From NCBI RefSeq assembly GCF_016786255.1, contig NZ_JADMKT010000069.1:1-64000 (forward strand): DNA of 64,000 bases, written 5' to 3'. The position numbers were made by a program, and so were the translations under genes. The notes beneath the pieces are model-generated. The model saw nothing but the letters and a program-made list of their open reading frames with translations. It did no database searches and was not told the origin of the DNA. This stretch comes from Robertkochia sediminum. GTDB taxonomy: Bacteria > Bacteroidota > Bacteroidia > Flavobacteriales > Flavobacteriaceae. Below are positions 27,277 to 36,030 of this stretch, one piece after another. The stretch's first letter is position 1. Each line of letters opens with the position of its first letter.

Positions 27277-27735
27277 ATGGAAACCTTATCTGAAACGGTG
27301 AGCGCTGCACCGGAAGAATTGAAACTTACCCCACGCATGATCGAAATGCTGAAACAAACCACTTCCTGGACCCGATTTCTGGCTATCGTAGGTTATGTGA
27401 TGGTCGGATTTATGGTGCTTGCGGCCTTTTTTATGTTTGGCCTGGATCTTCCTATGGATGACACAGGAATGGGAGCTTTTGGAGCCGGAGTTGGAGGAGT
27501 GATGTATGTGATCATCGCTCTGATCTACTTTTTTCCCGTACACTACCTTTATAAGTTCTCTTCTTCAATGAAACGAGCCCTTGCCGATCATGACACTCAA
27601 TTTCTGGAATCAGGCTTCGATTTTCTCAGGAAGCACTATAAATTCATGGGGATCCTCACGGCTGTAGCCCTGATCATTTACGGTATTGCCTTCCTGTTCG
27701 GGATCATGGCCGGGGTCATGGCGATCTTTATGTAA
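27277..27735 (+). CDS. DUF5362-like integral membrane protein
   Basis: The 152-aa protein has a short cytosolic N terminus (LTPRMIEMLKQTTSWTRFL) and four hydrophobic helices (about 30-55, 68-92, 110-125 and 128-150) in two pairs. The pattern matches the DUF5362 family of four-helix membrane proteins, whose function is unknown. It lies between two terminators and is therefore probably a single-gene transcript. Confidence 0.65.
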   Translation: METLSETVSAAPEELKLTPRMIEMLKQTTSWTRFLAIVGYVMVGFMVLAAFFMFGLDLPMDDTGMGAFGAGVGGVMYVIIALIYFFPVHYLYKFSSSMKRALADHDTQFLESGFDFLRKHYKFMGILTAVALIIYGIAFLFGIMAGVMAIFM

Positions 27736-27782
27736 TAATATATGTGCCTACATGGTGTTTTGTTACCGCCTTATTCCACCTA

Positions 27783-27818
27783 AAAAAAAAAGACGACTCA
27801 TAAGGGCCGTCTTTTTTT
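27783..27818. terminator. Bidirectional terminator
   Basis: An AAAAAAAAGACG / CGTCTTTTTTT stem lies between the convergent DUF5362 and CCC-motif genes. Confidence 0.75.
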
Positions 27819-27836
27819 ATAGGTGTCTGAAGATTT

Positions 27837-28178
27837 TTACTGGTTAGCTTCTGCCTGGCGTTTGGCCTCTTCCCACGCTTCCTGGAATTGCATTTTATAC
27901 GCATCCCATCCCATGCTGTAGATGTCGAAAGCCATTTTTACCAGTACATATAAGTTAAGGGCGATCGCGGCGATTGCGATGATCTTTCCTGCCTTAACGG
28001 TAGACTGTTTGTCGATATAATTTTCCGGGTTTTCGGCAATGATCCCCTCTGCTTTTTGCGAGAGGTTGAGGGCAATGGCCGACGGTATGATCCCGACGCC
28101 TGCAAAGCAGCAGCATAACATACCCAGTACGCCTAGTACGATGATGAGAACGGGGTTGGGGAGTTTTTGTGTTTCCAT
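27837..28178 (-). CDS. CCC-motif membrane protein
   Basis: The 113-aa protein has two transmembrane helices. The first (about 8-35) contains the triple cysteine GMLCCCFAGVG, followed by a PSAIALNLS turn, an acidic loop and a second helix at about 63-85. This is the flavobacterial CCC-motif family, similar in build to DUF4190. The function is unknown; three adjacent cysteines at a helix end could be acylated or bind metal. It sits 22 bp downstream of a DUF2752 gene on the same strand, a pairing common in Bacteroidota. Confidence 0.75.
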   Translation of the reverse strand: METQKLPNPVLIIVLGVLGMLCCCFAGVGIIPSAIALNLSQKAEGIIAENPENYIDKQSTVKAGKIIAIAAIALNLYVLVKMAFDIYSMGWDAYKMQFQEAWEEAKRQAEANQ

Positions 28179-28200
28179 GATCTTTTGATTTTGCTCCCCG

Positions 28201-28506
28201 CTATTTTAAAAAGTAGTTTCCCACAATTAAGGCGAGGTTTATAAAAACTAATATATATAATAATTTACTGTAATACGGGATCTTATAGAAGTTGTGCGCA
28301 ATTAACAGGGCGAAAAGAAGGATAAGGGTGTAAATGGCGGGGTACATCTTAAATGCCGCTGCGAACTCGCCCTGAAAGAGCAGGACTGCGGCCCGTTGTG
28401 AGCCACACCCAAAGCATTCGAAACCAAAGAACTTTTTGGTCAGGCAGGGAAGCATAAGGTCTTCCGGGTGATAGGTGATCCAAGAGAGGTACATAAGCAT
28501 TGCCAT
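28201..28506 (-). CDS. DUF2752 family membrane protein
   Basis: The 101-aa protein has the DUF2752 signature, a LPCLTKKFFGFECFGCGSQRA segment with Cys residues near 24, 33 and 36, followed by two or three transmembrane helices (about 45-62, 66-80 and 82-98). DUF2752 is widespread and uncharacterised; its CxxC-like cysteines sit at the membrane face. It is followed by the CCC-motif gene in the same operon. Confidence 0.8.
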   Translation of the reverse strand: MAMLMYLSWITYHPEDLMLPCLTKKFFGFECFGCGSQRAAVLLFQGEFAAAFKMYPAIYTLILLFALLIAHNFYKIPYYSKLLYILVFINLALIVGNYFLK

Positions 28507-28539
28507 TGTTTTGGTATGGTAAACTTAACAAAAGTTACA

Positions 28540-28567
28540 TTGTACTTATAGGAAAAGCGTAATTTTG
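28540..28567 (+). promoter_or_regulatory. TTG(-33) / TAATTTTG(-7) promoter
   Basis: TTG at 28540-28542 and TAATTTTG at 28560-28567 are 17 bp apart, a good Bacteroidota housekeeping promoter. It drives the 61-aa and Smr genes. Confidence 0.65.
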
Positions 28568-28591
28568 CCATCCTAAAAAGGTATTGTAATC

Positions 28592-28777
28592 ATGAAATTT
28601 CTTTCTTTGATCTTTATAGTGGCCGGTGCCATTATGGTTTTTATATTCGACAATGAGGAGCCCTGGCATATTTATATGAAGATCCTTGGATTTGCGTTTT
28701 TAATGTACGGATTGTATAAATCGACCGTGCTATGGGTGAAAGACAATCCAAGAGAAGATTCCGATACAGACGAATAA
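28592..28777 (+). CDS. Small two-helix membrane protein, hypothetical
   Basis: The 61-aa protein has two hydrophobic helices (about 2-19 and 28-48) joined by FDNEEPWHIYMK, and an acidic C terminus (DNPREDSDTDE). It lies 24 bp behind a good -7 box and 45 bp before the Smr gene, with which it is probably co-transcribed. The family is not recognised. Confidence 0.6.
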   Translation: MKFLSLIFIVAGAIMVFIFDNEEPWHIYMKILGFAFLMYGLYKSTVLWVKDNPREDSDTDE

Positions 28778-28822
28778 ACCTCGAACCGGTATGCTTGACC
28801 GGGAGTTGAAATTCAAAAGCAA

Positions 28823-29371
28823 ATGAGTGCATTTCAACCTGGAGATAAGGTAGAAACCATAGACGATAATATCAGGGGGCGTGTGAAACACGTAACCTCC
28901 GATGGGGTCATCGTGCTTACCGATGACGGATTTGAAATGAATCTGCAACCCGATGAATTGTTGCGTTTGCCTGAATCAGACGATGCGCTTAAGGTGTCGA
29001 ATATGGATGTGTATCGCGCAGTAAAGGAAAAGCAACAAGGACAAAAGTTCAGGCGTAAGTCAGTTAAGCGGGAAAAGACCGTTCCGCCTATGGAGGTCGA
29101 CCTCCACATACATCAACTTACTAAAGATACCCGCGGTATGGCCAATCACGATATGCTCAACCTGCAGGTGGATACGGCAAAGCGACAGTTGGAGTTTGCC
29201 ATAAACAAGGGAATAAGACGCGTGGTATTTATTCACGGTAAAGGTGAAGGGGTGTTGCGTACCGAGCTGGAGTATTTATTCGGGAGGTACGACAACGTAA
29301 CCTGGTATGACGCCGACTACCAGAAATACGGTCTCGGAGCTACTGAGGTCTATATCTACCAGAATCCCTGA
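28823..29371 (+). CDS. Smr-domain protein, DNA/RNA nuclease-like
   Basis: The 182-aa protein has an N-terminal beta region (about 1-60; PGDKVETIDDNIRGRVKHV) resembling the KOW-like DUF2027 module. A C-terminal Smr domain (about 90-180) has the motifs DLHIHQLT, VVFIHGKGEGVLR and GATEVYI. Smr domains occur in MutS2 and small proteins with nicking-nuclease or RNA-binding activity. Stand-alone DUF2027-Smr proteins are common in Bacteroidota; their substrate is not known. Confidence 0.8.
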   Translation: MSAFQPGDKVETIDDNIRGRVKHVTSDGVIVLTDDGFEMNLQPDELLRLPESDDALKVSNMDVYRAVKEKQQGQKFRRKSVKREKTVPPMEVDLHIHQLTKDTRGMANHDMLNLQVDTAKRQLEFAINKGIRRVVFIHGKGEGVLRTELEYLFGRYDNVTWYDADYQKYGLGATEVYIYQNP

Positions 29372-29381
29372 TAAGGTTAAT

Positions 29382-30290
29382 TTATTCTGTGGCTGTTACT
29401 GCAGAAGTGATGGTGCCAAATTCATATCTGGGCACATCGTATTTTATCTCCTGACCATTACTAATAAGCTGAAATCCATCCGTGATCGCAATGGTGCTGG
29501 AGTAGGTTTCGATAAAGGTGTGGTTACGGCGACTCACAGGTAGCGGTGTCGAAGCTGTTAACGACGCGATGAGGTAATTAGGTTCGGTATTCCCGGTTTG
29601 AATATCGTTGGCCGGATTGTTATCTCCGTTAAGGTCTTCAAAGAAGGTGAGGGTACCGTCGTTATCGTCGTCGGTGTCGAGGTAGTTAGGAGTGCCATCT
29701 CCATCGGTATCGGTAAGAACGATCTCTCCGCCTACGATCTCGAATTCCTGGGAGGTAAGTACATTATCGCCATCATCATCAATATCGAGGTAATCCGGGA
29801 GTCCGTCACCATCGGTATCTCTTGAAGCTTCCTTGTTAATGGTGCCGTCGTCATTGAGTACGATCCCTTCTAGACTGGCCGGAAGGTTGTCGTTGTCGTC
29901 TTCTTCCAGGGAGGTAACGATCTCTACAGTTCCTCCGGTAGCATACCATTCTTCAACCACCAGTGGGGCCGTAGGTGGAATGGCATTACAGAAATAGCTT
30001 CTGCCCACATCGCCATCAAAAACCCTGTACAAGGCTTTTACGCTGCTGTTATTAATGGCGTAGGTACGGCTGTTGCCATTGGCCGGAAGGCTGGAGAAGA
30101 TATCGCTCGTTTCTCCTGAAATTTCGATCATCAGGCTTTCTTTCCTGCTATCCCCGATCTTGAACAGCAAGAGTTCGCCACAAGGGGTCTCTACGGCTGT
30201 ATCGTCAAAATTAAGACGCTCAAGGGTGAGGTCTCCGTCATCACAGGAGAAAATGCTCAGGGCAGTAAAAATGGCCAGAAATCGTTTCAT
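29382..30290 (-). CDS. Lipoprotein with thrombospondin type 3-like Ca-binding repeats
   Basis: The 302-aa lipoprotein has lipobox FSC (Cys16) followed by DDGD. Its middle section carries repeats of [18 protein letters not shown] and [18 protein letters not shown], which look like thrombospondin type 3 or EF-hand-like calcium-binding loops. The rest is beta-rich and not recognised. An outer-membrane or surface location is likely. It is monocistronic with its own -7 box and converges on the Smr gene. Confidence 0.75.
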   Translation of the reverse strand: MKRFLAIFTALSIFSCDDGDLTLERLNFDDTAVETPCGELLLFKIGDSRKESLMIEISGETSDIFSSLPANGNSRTYAINNSSVKALYRVFDGDVGRSYFCNAIPPTAPLVVEEWYATGGTVEIVTSLEEDDNDNLPASLEGIVLNDDGTINKEASRDTDGDGLPDYLDIDDDGDNVLTSQEFEIVGGEIVLTDTDGDGTPNYLDTDDDNDGTLTFFEDLNGDNNPANDIQTGNTEPNYLIASLTASTPLPVSRRNHTFIETYSSTIAITDGFQLISNGQEIKYDVPRYEFGTITSAVTATE

Positions 30291-30312
30291 GACAGCAAAT
30301 TTTGGATCCAGA

Positions 30313-30320
30313 CAAAAGTA
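30313..30320 (-). promoter_or_regulatory. -7 box TACTTTTG for TSP3-like lipoprotein
   Basis: On the minus strand TACTTTTG lies 22 bp before the ATG at 30290. Confidence 0.5.
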
Positions 30321-30367
30321 AGAACTCCCTGTCTATCTCGAAATTTATTCTCAAGAATTTATTTGTG

Positions 30368-30375
30368 TAATTTTG
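30368..30375 (+). promoter_or_regulatory. -7 box TAATTTTG four bases before cysteine desulfurase ATG
   Basis: The sequence TAATTTTG-CCTC-ATG has the same 4-nt spacing as at rlmD, which suggests a leaderless mRNA. Confidence 0.55.
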
Positions 30376-30379
30376 CCTC

Positions 30380-31528
30380 ATGCAGAACATCTATCTCGAC
30401 AATGCCGCTACGACTCCAATACGTCCGGAGGTTATCGCCTACATGCTGGAAGGTATGGAGAAGCACTTTGGGAACCCTTCTTCCACCCACAGTTATGGTC
30501 GTGCCTCAAAGGCCCGAATCGAAAAGGCCCGAAAGGCTATTGCCTCCCTGCTTCACGCCCATCCTTCGGAGATCATTTTTACTTCGGGGGGTACTGAAGC
30601 CGATAATATGGCACTCATTGGTTCGGTTCGCGACCTTGGGGTAAAACGAATTATTAGCAGTAAGATCGAGCACCATGCAGTTTTGCATACCTTGACCTAT
30701 CTCGAAGAGGTTTATGGAACCCGAACAGAATGGGTGAGGCTCGATGCTGAAGGAAACCCCGATCCGGAGCACCTGAGAACCTTGCTTGCGGGTAATGACG
30801 ATAAAACCCTGGTGAGCCTGATGCACGTAAATAACGAGGTGGGTAATATGATCGATATTGCGGCGATCACCCGTTTGTGTAAGGAGTACGGAGCCCTCGT
30901 GCATACCGATGCTGTACAGTCTGTTGGTCATTGGGAATGGGATCTGGAAGCTGTGCCCGTCGATTTTCTTGCAGCCTCTGCCCATAAGTTTCACGGCCCG
31001 AAGGGTGTTGGCATCCTCTTCAGACGAAAGGACCTTCATCTATCCCCTTTGATCCATGGGGGGGAGCAGGAAAGAGGGAGTCGTGCCGGAACCGAAAGTG
31101 TTCACAATATTCTGGGACTGGAAAAGTCGCTGGAAATGGCTTATGCCGATCTGGACCAGGAGCGTGAAAAGATCGCCGGACTGAAAGCCTACTTTCTGGA
31201 ATCCCTGAAAAGGGCCATTCCGGGAATGGAGGTGAACGGGAGCGGAGCAGATCACAAAAGAAGCACCTACACCCTGGTGAATGTGCGATTGCCTATACCT
31301 GCTTCAAAGGCCGATATGTTGCTTTTTCAGCTCGATCTTAAGGGGATCGCCTGTAGCCGTGGTAGTGCCTGCCAAAGCGGTAGCCAGACCGGGTCTCATG
31401 TGCTGGCAGAACTTCTCGATGCTCAGGCCATGCAACAACCTTCCCTGAGATTTTCGTTTTCGGTTTACAATACCAAAGAACAGCTCGACCATGTAGTGGA
31501 GGTACTTGGAGAGTTTGCAAATGGGTGA
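30380..31528 (+). CDS. Cysteine desulfurase (NifS/IscS family)
   Basis: The 382-aa PLP enzyme removes sulfur from cysteine to form alanine and an enzyme persulfide used for Fe-S clusters or tRNA thiolation. The N terminus YLDNAATTPIRPEV is diagnostic. The PLP lysine is Lys203 in SAHKFHGPKG, and the catalytic cysteine is Cys331 in the flexible loop SRGSACQSG, as in class I enzymes. It is not flanked by isc or suf genes, so its partner is unknown. Its stop codon lies inside the first unit of an 18-bp tandem repeat. Confidence 0.9.
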   Translation: MQNIYLDNAATTPIRPEVIAYMLEGMEKHFGNPSSTHSYGRASKARIEKARKAIASLLHAHPSEIIFTSGGTEADNMALIGSVRDLGVKRIISSKIEHHAVLHTLTYLEEVYGTRTEWVRLDAEGNPDPEHLRTLLAGNDDKTLVSLMHVNNEVGNMIDIAAITRLCKEYGALVHTDAVQSVGHWEWDLEAVPVDFLAASAHKFHGPKGVGILFRRKDLHLSPLIHGGEQERGSRAGTESVHNILGLEKSLEMAYADLDQEREKIAGLKAYFLESLKRAIPGMEVNGSGADHKRSTYTLVNVRLPIPASKADMLLFQLDLKGIACSRGSACQSGSQTGSHVLAELLDAQAMQQPSLRFSFSVYNTKEQLDHVVEVLGEFANG

Positions 31529-31612
31529 GTAATGTTGTAAGGGTGAGTAATTACATAAGGGTGTGCAATGTCATAAGGGTAAGTAATGTGTTAATTGTGA
31601 GGAGTGTAACAA
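31523..31612 (+). repeat. 18-bp tandem repeat covering the cysteine desulfurase stop codon
   Basis: Four units of consensus GGGTGAGTAATGTCATAA start at 31523, 31541, 31559 and 31577, with a degenerate fifth at 31595. Unit length is exactly 18 bp with 2-5 differences between units. The first unit contains the gene's TGA stop. It ends 49 bp before the next gene. Confidence 0.85.
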
Positions 31613-31661
31613 ACCAGCTGAGCGGTTATCTTTTTATTACATACCTTAAAAAAGCTCGTTT

Positions 31662-32849
31662 ATGTTACAGCCAACCACCAAACAAGAACGTATAACCGCG
31701 GTAGATGCGCTTCGCGGATTTGCACTTTTGGGGATCATTCTGGCCAATTTGCCGTGGGCAGGAGACCGTGTAGTACACAGTGATCTCGATGAAACCATGA
31801 ACTTTGTACACCTCTTCTTGATCCAAAGTAAGTTTATCACCATCTTCTCGATCCTTTTTGGCTTTGGTTTCTATATACAATTTGAACGTTCGCTAAAAGG
31901 CGGAGCACGTTTTAACCGCTACTTTATGATCAGGATGACCTTGCTGTTCCTGATCGGTTGTTTACATGGCTACCTGATCTGGATGGGTGATATCATCAGA
32001 ACCTATGCCCTGTGTGGAATGTTGTTGTTACTGGTACGAAACTGGCCGGTTAAAAGGTTGTTATGGCTGGCTTTTGTATTCAATGTAGTGCTTACGGCTG
32101 CTATGTTTATCGCTACAGGGGCCTTGAACCTGGAGTCATTCTACGATTTTGAACCTGCCCTTTGGGAGGAGCATCTTACGGCAACCTCCTACGAGAGGTA
32201 TCTTTGGGTGAATTATATGATCGATAACTGGCGGAATTTTATTCCCGATATGCCGGTGACCCTCTTCTTTTCTTTTGGAAATATCGCATTGGGGTATGCC
32301 CTGGCCAAGATGCGGTTCTTTGATAGCGGACTAAAACATCTTAAAAAGGTAAAGCGCTATCTCGTTGCCGGCGGTGTGGTATTAGGGTTGCCATTTAATT
32401 ACGCCCTCTATTTGGTGTATTCCGGTAAGCTAGAGCTGGAACTTTCCCTCCTTTGGGTACCTTTTGGGGTGTGTTTAGGCATTGTTTTGCTGGCGCTAAC
32501 CTATATGATCCTTTTTCAATGGGCCTATGAGGTTCTGGGCGTACAAAAGGTACTTCGCCTGTTTGAACCGGTGGGCAGGACAGCGCTTACCAATTACATC
32601 GCCCAATCAATGATCTACCTGGTTTTCTTTCATCATGTACTGTCGTGGTTTCAGCTCTATGGTAAGCTTAGCTTTGCAGAGACCTGGATAGCCGGTTTTC
32701 TTTTCTTTGCCGTGCAGATGGTCGCTAGTAAGCTTTGGCTTCGATACTTCCGACAGGGACCATTGGAGTATCTGTGGAAACGTGTTGCCTATTCGTTTAC
32801 AAAACGATCAGTATCAAGATCCATCCCATCTATTCCGGTGGGCGACTAA
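31662..32849 (+). CDS. DUF418 family integral membrane protein
   Basis: The 395-aa protein opens with RITAVDALRGFALLGIILAN, the hallmark of the DUF418 / acyltransferase-3-like group. It has about ten transmembrane helices and a C-terminal EPVGRTALTNYIAQS segment, also typical of DUF418 (YeiB-like). No substrate has been established. It is separated from the cysteine desulfurase by the 18-bp repeat. Confidence 0.85.
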   Translation: MLQPTTKQERITAVDALRGFALLGIILANLPWAGDRVVHSDLDETMNFVHLFLIQSKFITIFSILFGFGFYIQFERSLKGGARFNRYFMIRMTLLFLIGCLHGYLIWMGDIIRTYALCGMLLLLVRNWPVKRLLWLAFVFNVVLTAAMFIATGALNLESFYDFEPALWEEHLTATSYERYLWVNYMIDNWRNFIPDMPVTLFFSFGNIALGYALAKMRFFDSGLKHLKKVKRYLVAGGVVLGLPFNYALYLVYSGKLELELSLLWVPFGVCLGIVLLALTYMILFQWAYEVLGVQKVLRLFEPVGRTALTNYIAQSMIYLVFFHHVLSWFQLYGKLSFAETWIAGFLFFAVQMVASKLWLRYFRQGPLEYLWKRVAYSFTKRSVSRSIPSIPVGD

Positions 32850-32910
32850 TGTCTGAAAGGTTTATAGGGTTAGCGAATAGAGTGCTAATGGCCTTGCCAT
32901 TATAAGGATG

Positions 32911-33549
32911 CTATTCTTTTCGGTAAGGGAACTTACGCGTAGACTGGCGCATCATCTTGTCGATAATAGCAGTAGTATTCTTTCCGGATTTCCGGTCGAT
33001 CACCTGCTCAAAGCGCCAGAGTAATTTTCCGGTGGCTCCGTCACTTAATTTGATGGTAATGCGGCCGTAATTGCTTTTCCCGCTGATATAGTCGATGAAG
33101 TTAAAGGTGGTGTCTACCCCTTGTGATAACAGCCTGTTTAGTACCAGGTCGCCGGAGATCACTCCGTCTACGCCCAATATATTACTGAGTTCCTGCGTGG
33201 TCTTAATATCCAGGTTTTCCGTGGTGACCCCGGCCTGTTTGAGCAGGGCGTTGGTGTTTTCTACATTCTGGAATTCCACCCGGTAATCTTTTTTCTTGTC
33301 CCTTTGCAGGAAAAATTGTTCCAGGGCTTGCTGTACCACATAGCCTTCATGTATTTTTTGGTTTTTAAGCATGGCGCTTTCAGAATTGCCGGAGTTTTCC
33401 ATTTCAAGCCTGGTGGCAAAGGGGAGTATGGCCAGGGTCTTGTGGTCTTTGCTCAGGATTTCAAAGCTGTTGCTTTGGTATACCGATTTCTGTGCAAATA
33501 TCAGGGATGTTGAAAACAGGCAAATGGTAATGATAAGGAGCTTCTTCAT
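32911..33549 (-). CDS. Secreted CsgG/FlgO-like protein
   Basis: The 212-aa protein has a Sec signal peptide (1-19, ending FAQ) and no lipobox. It shows a pattern shared by the CsgG, FlgO and TolB-N alpha/beta folds: KTLAILPF, then a helix with LGVDGVISGDL, then SDGATGKLLWR. A periplasmic envelope role is inferred; it lacks the CsgG channel-forming strands I would expect, so it is not called CsgG. It is the last gene of an operon, 4 bp after the TonB receptor and 16 bp after that the M23 peptidase. Confidence 0.65.
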   Translation of the reverse strand: MKKLLIITICLFSTSLIFAQKSVYQSNSFEILSKDHKTLAILPFATRLEMENSGNSESAMLKNQKIHEGYVVQQALEQFFLQRDKKKDYRVEFQNVENTNALLKQAGVTTENLDIKTTQELSNILGVDGVISGDLVLNRLLSQGVDTTFNFIDYISGKSNYGRITIKLSDGATGKLLWRFEQVIDRKSGKNTTAIIDKMMRQSTRKFPYRKE

Positions 33550-33553
33550 GATT

Positions 33554-36019
33554 CTATAACTGCATGCTTATTTTTACATTGAACAACCTTCGGGTCATAT
33601 AATTGGGGATACCGTACTGTACTTTACTGTATACGTCCCGTACCCAGGTGTTCGTGATCGAGTTTCGGATGTCAAAAATATTGAAAATCTCGAATCCTGC
33701 AGACAATTCCCTGAATTTATGAAGCCAATGTCCTTTGGGGTAGGGGCGGGTCGCATCGGTAAACACGTAGGAGATCCCCACATCTACCCGCTTGTAATCC
33801 GGAAGGCGGAACTGGTAGTCATAAGGATCTGCGTAATTGGGCGATCCTCCGGGCACCCCGGTATTGTACACCCCGTTGAGGTAGAGTTTAACATTGGGTA
33901 TGGACGGAATGTAATCCTGAAAGAGCAGGGCGAACTTCAATCGTTGGTCGGTAGGGCGGGCAATATACCCCCGGTCATCCTGGTTTTCTTCCGTTTTGAG
34001 GTATCCAAAGCTCACCCATGAATCGGTTCCCGGAACAAATTCCCCGTTCAACCTGAGGTCCAGTCCGTAGGCATAGGCCTGGGCATCGTTATTGGCGCGG
34101 TATCTGATGCGTACATTTTCCAGGGTATAGGTATTAACGTCGGTGAGGTGCCGGTAATATGCCTCTGAGGTGAGTTTAAACGGCCGATCCCATATCCTGA
34201 AGCTGTAGTCATTACCCATAGAGATATGCCATGCCTTCTGGGCCTTAACATCCGGAACGAGATTCCCGCTGAGGTCTCTGAGCTCCCGGTAAAATGGTGG
34301 CTGCTGGTAGAGTCCGCCGGAAATTCGAAACAGGAGGTCTTTATTTCCGTTCGGTTTGAATGCCATTTGTGCCCGCGGACTCAACACCATCTGCGAGCTG
34401 CCTTCAACTTCTTCGGGGCGGTTATTCCAATAGTTGGTTCGTAATCCTGCAGCTGCGAACCACGATCCTGAGTTTCCTTCCCATTTTTTACTGTACTCGA
34501 TGTATCCCATGAGGCGATGGGTACTGATAAAGTTCCTGGCGTTGATGTTCTGATAGGCGGTGAGCGGCGCCGTATAAGGAGCGTAGGGTTGGTCATTGGA
34601 GAATTCGGGCAGGGGCGGACGGATATTGTATCCCGCCGAGTCGATCACCTCGTATTCCTGAAGCTTATCGCGGAAATCCTCATAATTATAGCGCACTCCC
34701 CAGGATAGCAATCCGCTACCACGGGTTTTCTTGCCATGGTGGGCCACGCTTACAATAAAGGCGTCGAGGAGGTTTCGGCCGTGCTCCAGTTGGGAGCCTA
34801 CTCCTTCGGAGAAGACCACGTTGCCCAGATCTTCTCCTCCTATATTGGTATTCACATCTCCAAGGCGGTATTGGGCGAGGATGTCAAAATATTCCTGCTC
34901 CCTGGTGTGGTAGGCAGAGGCGGTCCATTCCAGTTCCAGGCCACCCGCCGCTTTATGGGTTGCTTTAAGGGCTCCGAAACTGGTGTTGTAGCGGTCTTTT
35001 TCCTGCCCCTGGTAGAACACCTGCAGCGCAATGGGATCCTGCAAGGTCCCGAAATTGGTTTGCCTGGTCAAAGGGGTGTAGTTGTAACGGTTTACCGAGA
35101 TATTTCCCAGAAAGCTCAAATCCCAGGCAGTCGACAATTGATAGGAAATGAATGTTTGCACATCGGCAAATACCGGCCTGAAATTGGTTTCTGTTTGTTT
35201 GCTGTTCACCAGCAGGCTATTGTCCCGATAGCGCAATCCTGCCAGGGCTCTCAGGCGTTTGTCTTTTCCGATGCCTTGCACCCAAAGACTGCCGCCCAGG
35301 AAGCTGGCTTCCAACCCTGCCATAAAGGTATGGGGGGTGCGGTATTGCACATCGAGTACCGAAGAAAGCCGGTCGCCATAACGCGCGCCAAAACCGCCGG
35401 CGTAGAAATCGATATCCGATACGAGATTGGGGTTGATAAAGCTTAGGCCTTCCTGCTGACCCGAGCGCACTAACACGGGGCGATATACCTCGATGCCGTT
35501 GACGTAGACCAGATTTTCATCAAAATTACCACCTCTTACATTGTATTGGGTGCTGAGCTCGTTGTTGAAATTAACTCCGGGGAGGGAGCGCAAAATATTC
35601 TCCACCCCTGCATTTGCTCCCGGGATCTTTCTTACCGTAGCCGGAGTAATGCGTTGAACCCCTCTAACCTCGCGATCGCCACGGGCATTGATCACCACCT
35701 CTCCGATCTGTGTCACATCAGGAAGCATGACAGGGTTAAACTCATAGGTATCACCGATACTCAGATCGAGTTGCAAAGCGACTTTTTTATAAGAAATATG
35801 GGAGAATTCTACCTTAATATTGGTGTTTGCCGGGATGGTAAGGCGATAGGCACCATTGCTATCGGTGATGGTCCCGTTGCCGGCGGCGGTCACGCTCACA
35901 TTAGATACAGGTCGTTGTGCATCGTTGAGTACCACCCCCCAAAGCGTGGCTTCCTGGGCGTTTACGACGATTCCGCAAAATAATAGAAGAGCACTAACGA
36001 AACGTTGAAGCCATCTCAA
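33554..36019 (-). CDS. TonB-dependent receptor with carboxypeptidase-regulatory-like N domain
   Basis: The 821-aa outer-membrane receptor has a signal peptide (about 1-21, ending NAQ), a CarboxypepD_reg-like beta-sandwich (about 22-105; WGVVLNDAQRPVSNVSV), a plug domain (about 115-225; IRGxxPG-type LRSLPGVNF and YNVRGGNFDENLVYVNG) and a beta-barrel to the end. No SusD partner lies nearby, so this is a stand-alone receptor rather than a Sus-type glycan system. The ligand is unknown. It sits 11 bp after the M23 peptidase gene in the same operon. Confidence 0.88.
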   Translation of the reverse strand: MRWLQRFVSALLLFCGIVVNAQEATLWGVVLNDAQRPVSNVSVTAAGNGTITDSNGAYRLTIPANTNIKVEFSHISYKKVALQLDLSIGDTYEFNPVMLPDVTQIGEVVINARGDREVRGVQRITPATVRKIPGANAGVENILRSLPGVNFNNELSTQYNVRGGNFDENLVYVNGIEVYRPVLVRSGQQEGLSFINPNLVSDIDFYAGGFGARYGDRLSSVLDVQYRTPHTFMAGLEASFLGGSLWVQGIGKDKRLRALAGLRYRDNSLLVNSKQTETNFRPVFADVQTFISYQLSTAWDLSFLGNISVNRYNYTPLTRQTNFGTLQDPIALQVFYQGQEKDRYNTSFGALKATHKAAGGLELEWTASAYHTREQEYFDILAQYRLGDVNTNIGGEDLGNVVFSEGVGSQLEHGRNLLDAFIVSVAHHGKKTRGSGLLSWGVRYNYEDFRDKLQEYEVIDSAGYNIRPPLPEFSNDQPYAPYTAPLTAYQNINARNFISTHRLMGYIEYSKKWEGNSGSWFAAAGLRTNYWNNRPEEVEGSSQMVLSPRAQMAFKPNGNKDLLFRISGGLYQQPPFYRELRDLSGNLVPDVKAQKAWHISMGNDYSFRIWDRPFKLTSEAYYRHLTDVNTYTLENVRIRYRANNDAQAYAYGLDLRLNGEFVPGTDSWVSFGYLKTEENQDDRGYIARPTDQRLKFALLFQDYIPSIPNVKLYLNGVYNTGVPGGSPNYADPYDYQFRLPDYKRVDVGISYVFTDATRPYPKGHWLHKFRELSAGFEIFNIFDIRNSITNTWVRDVYSKVQYGIPNYMTRRLFNVKISMQL

Positions 36020-36030
36020 GGTATACTGGT

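Noticed and set aside
28561..28591. Shine-Dalgarno before the 61-aa gene
   Set aside because: AAAAAGG is present but Bacteroidota rarely use it, and the -7 box already explains the start.
34736..35446. 236-codon antisense frame in the TonB receptor
   Set aside because: The receptor frame is clearly real, and this reading shows no domain.
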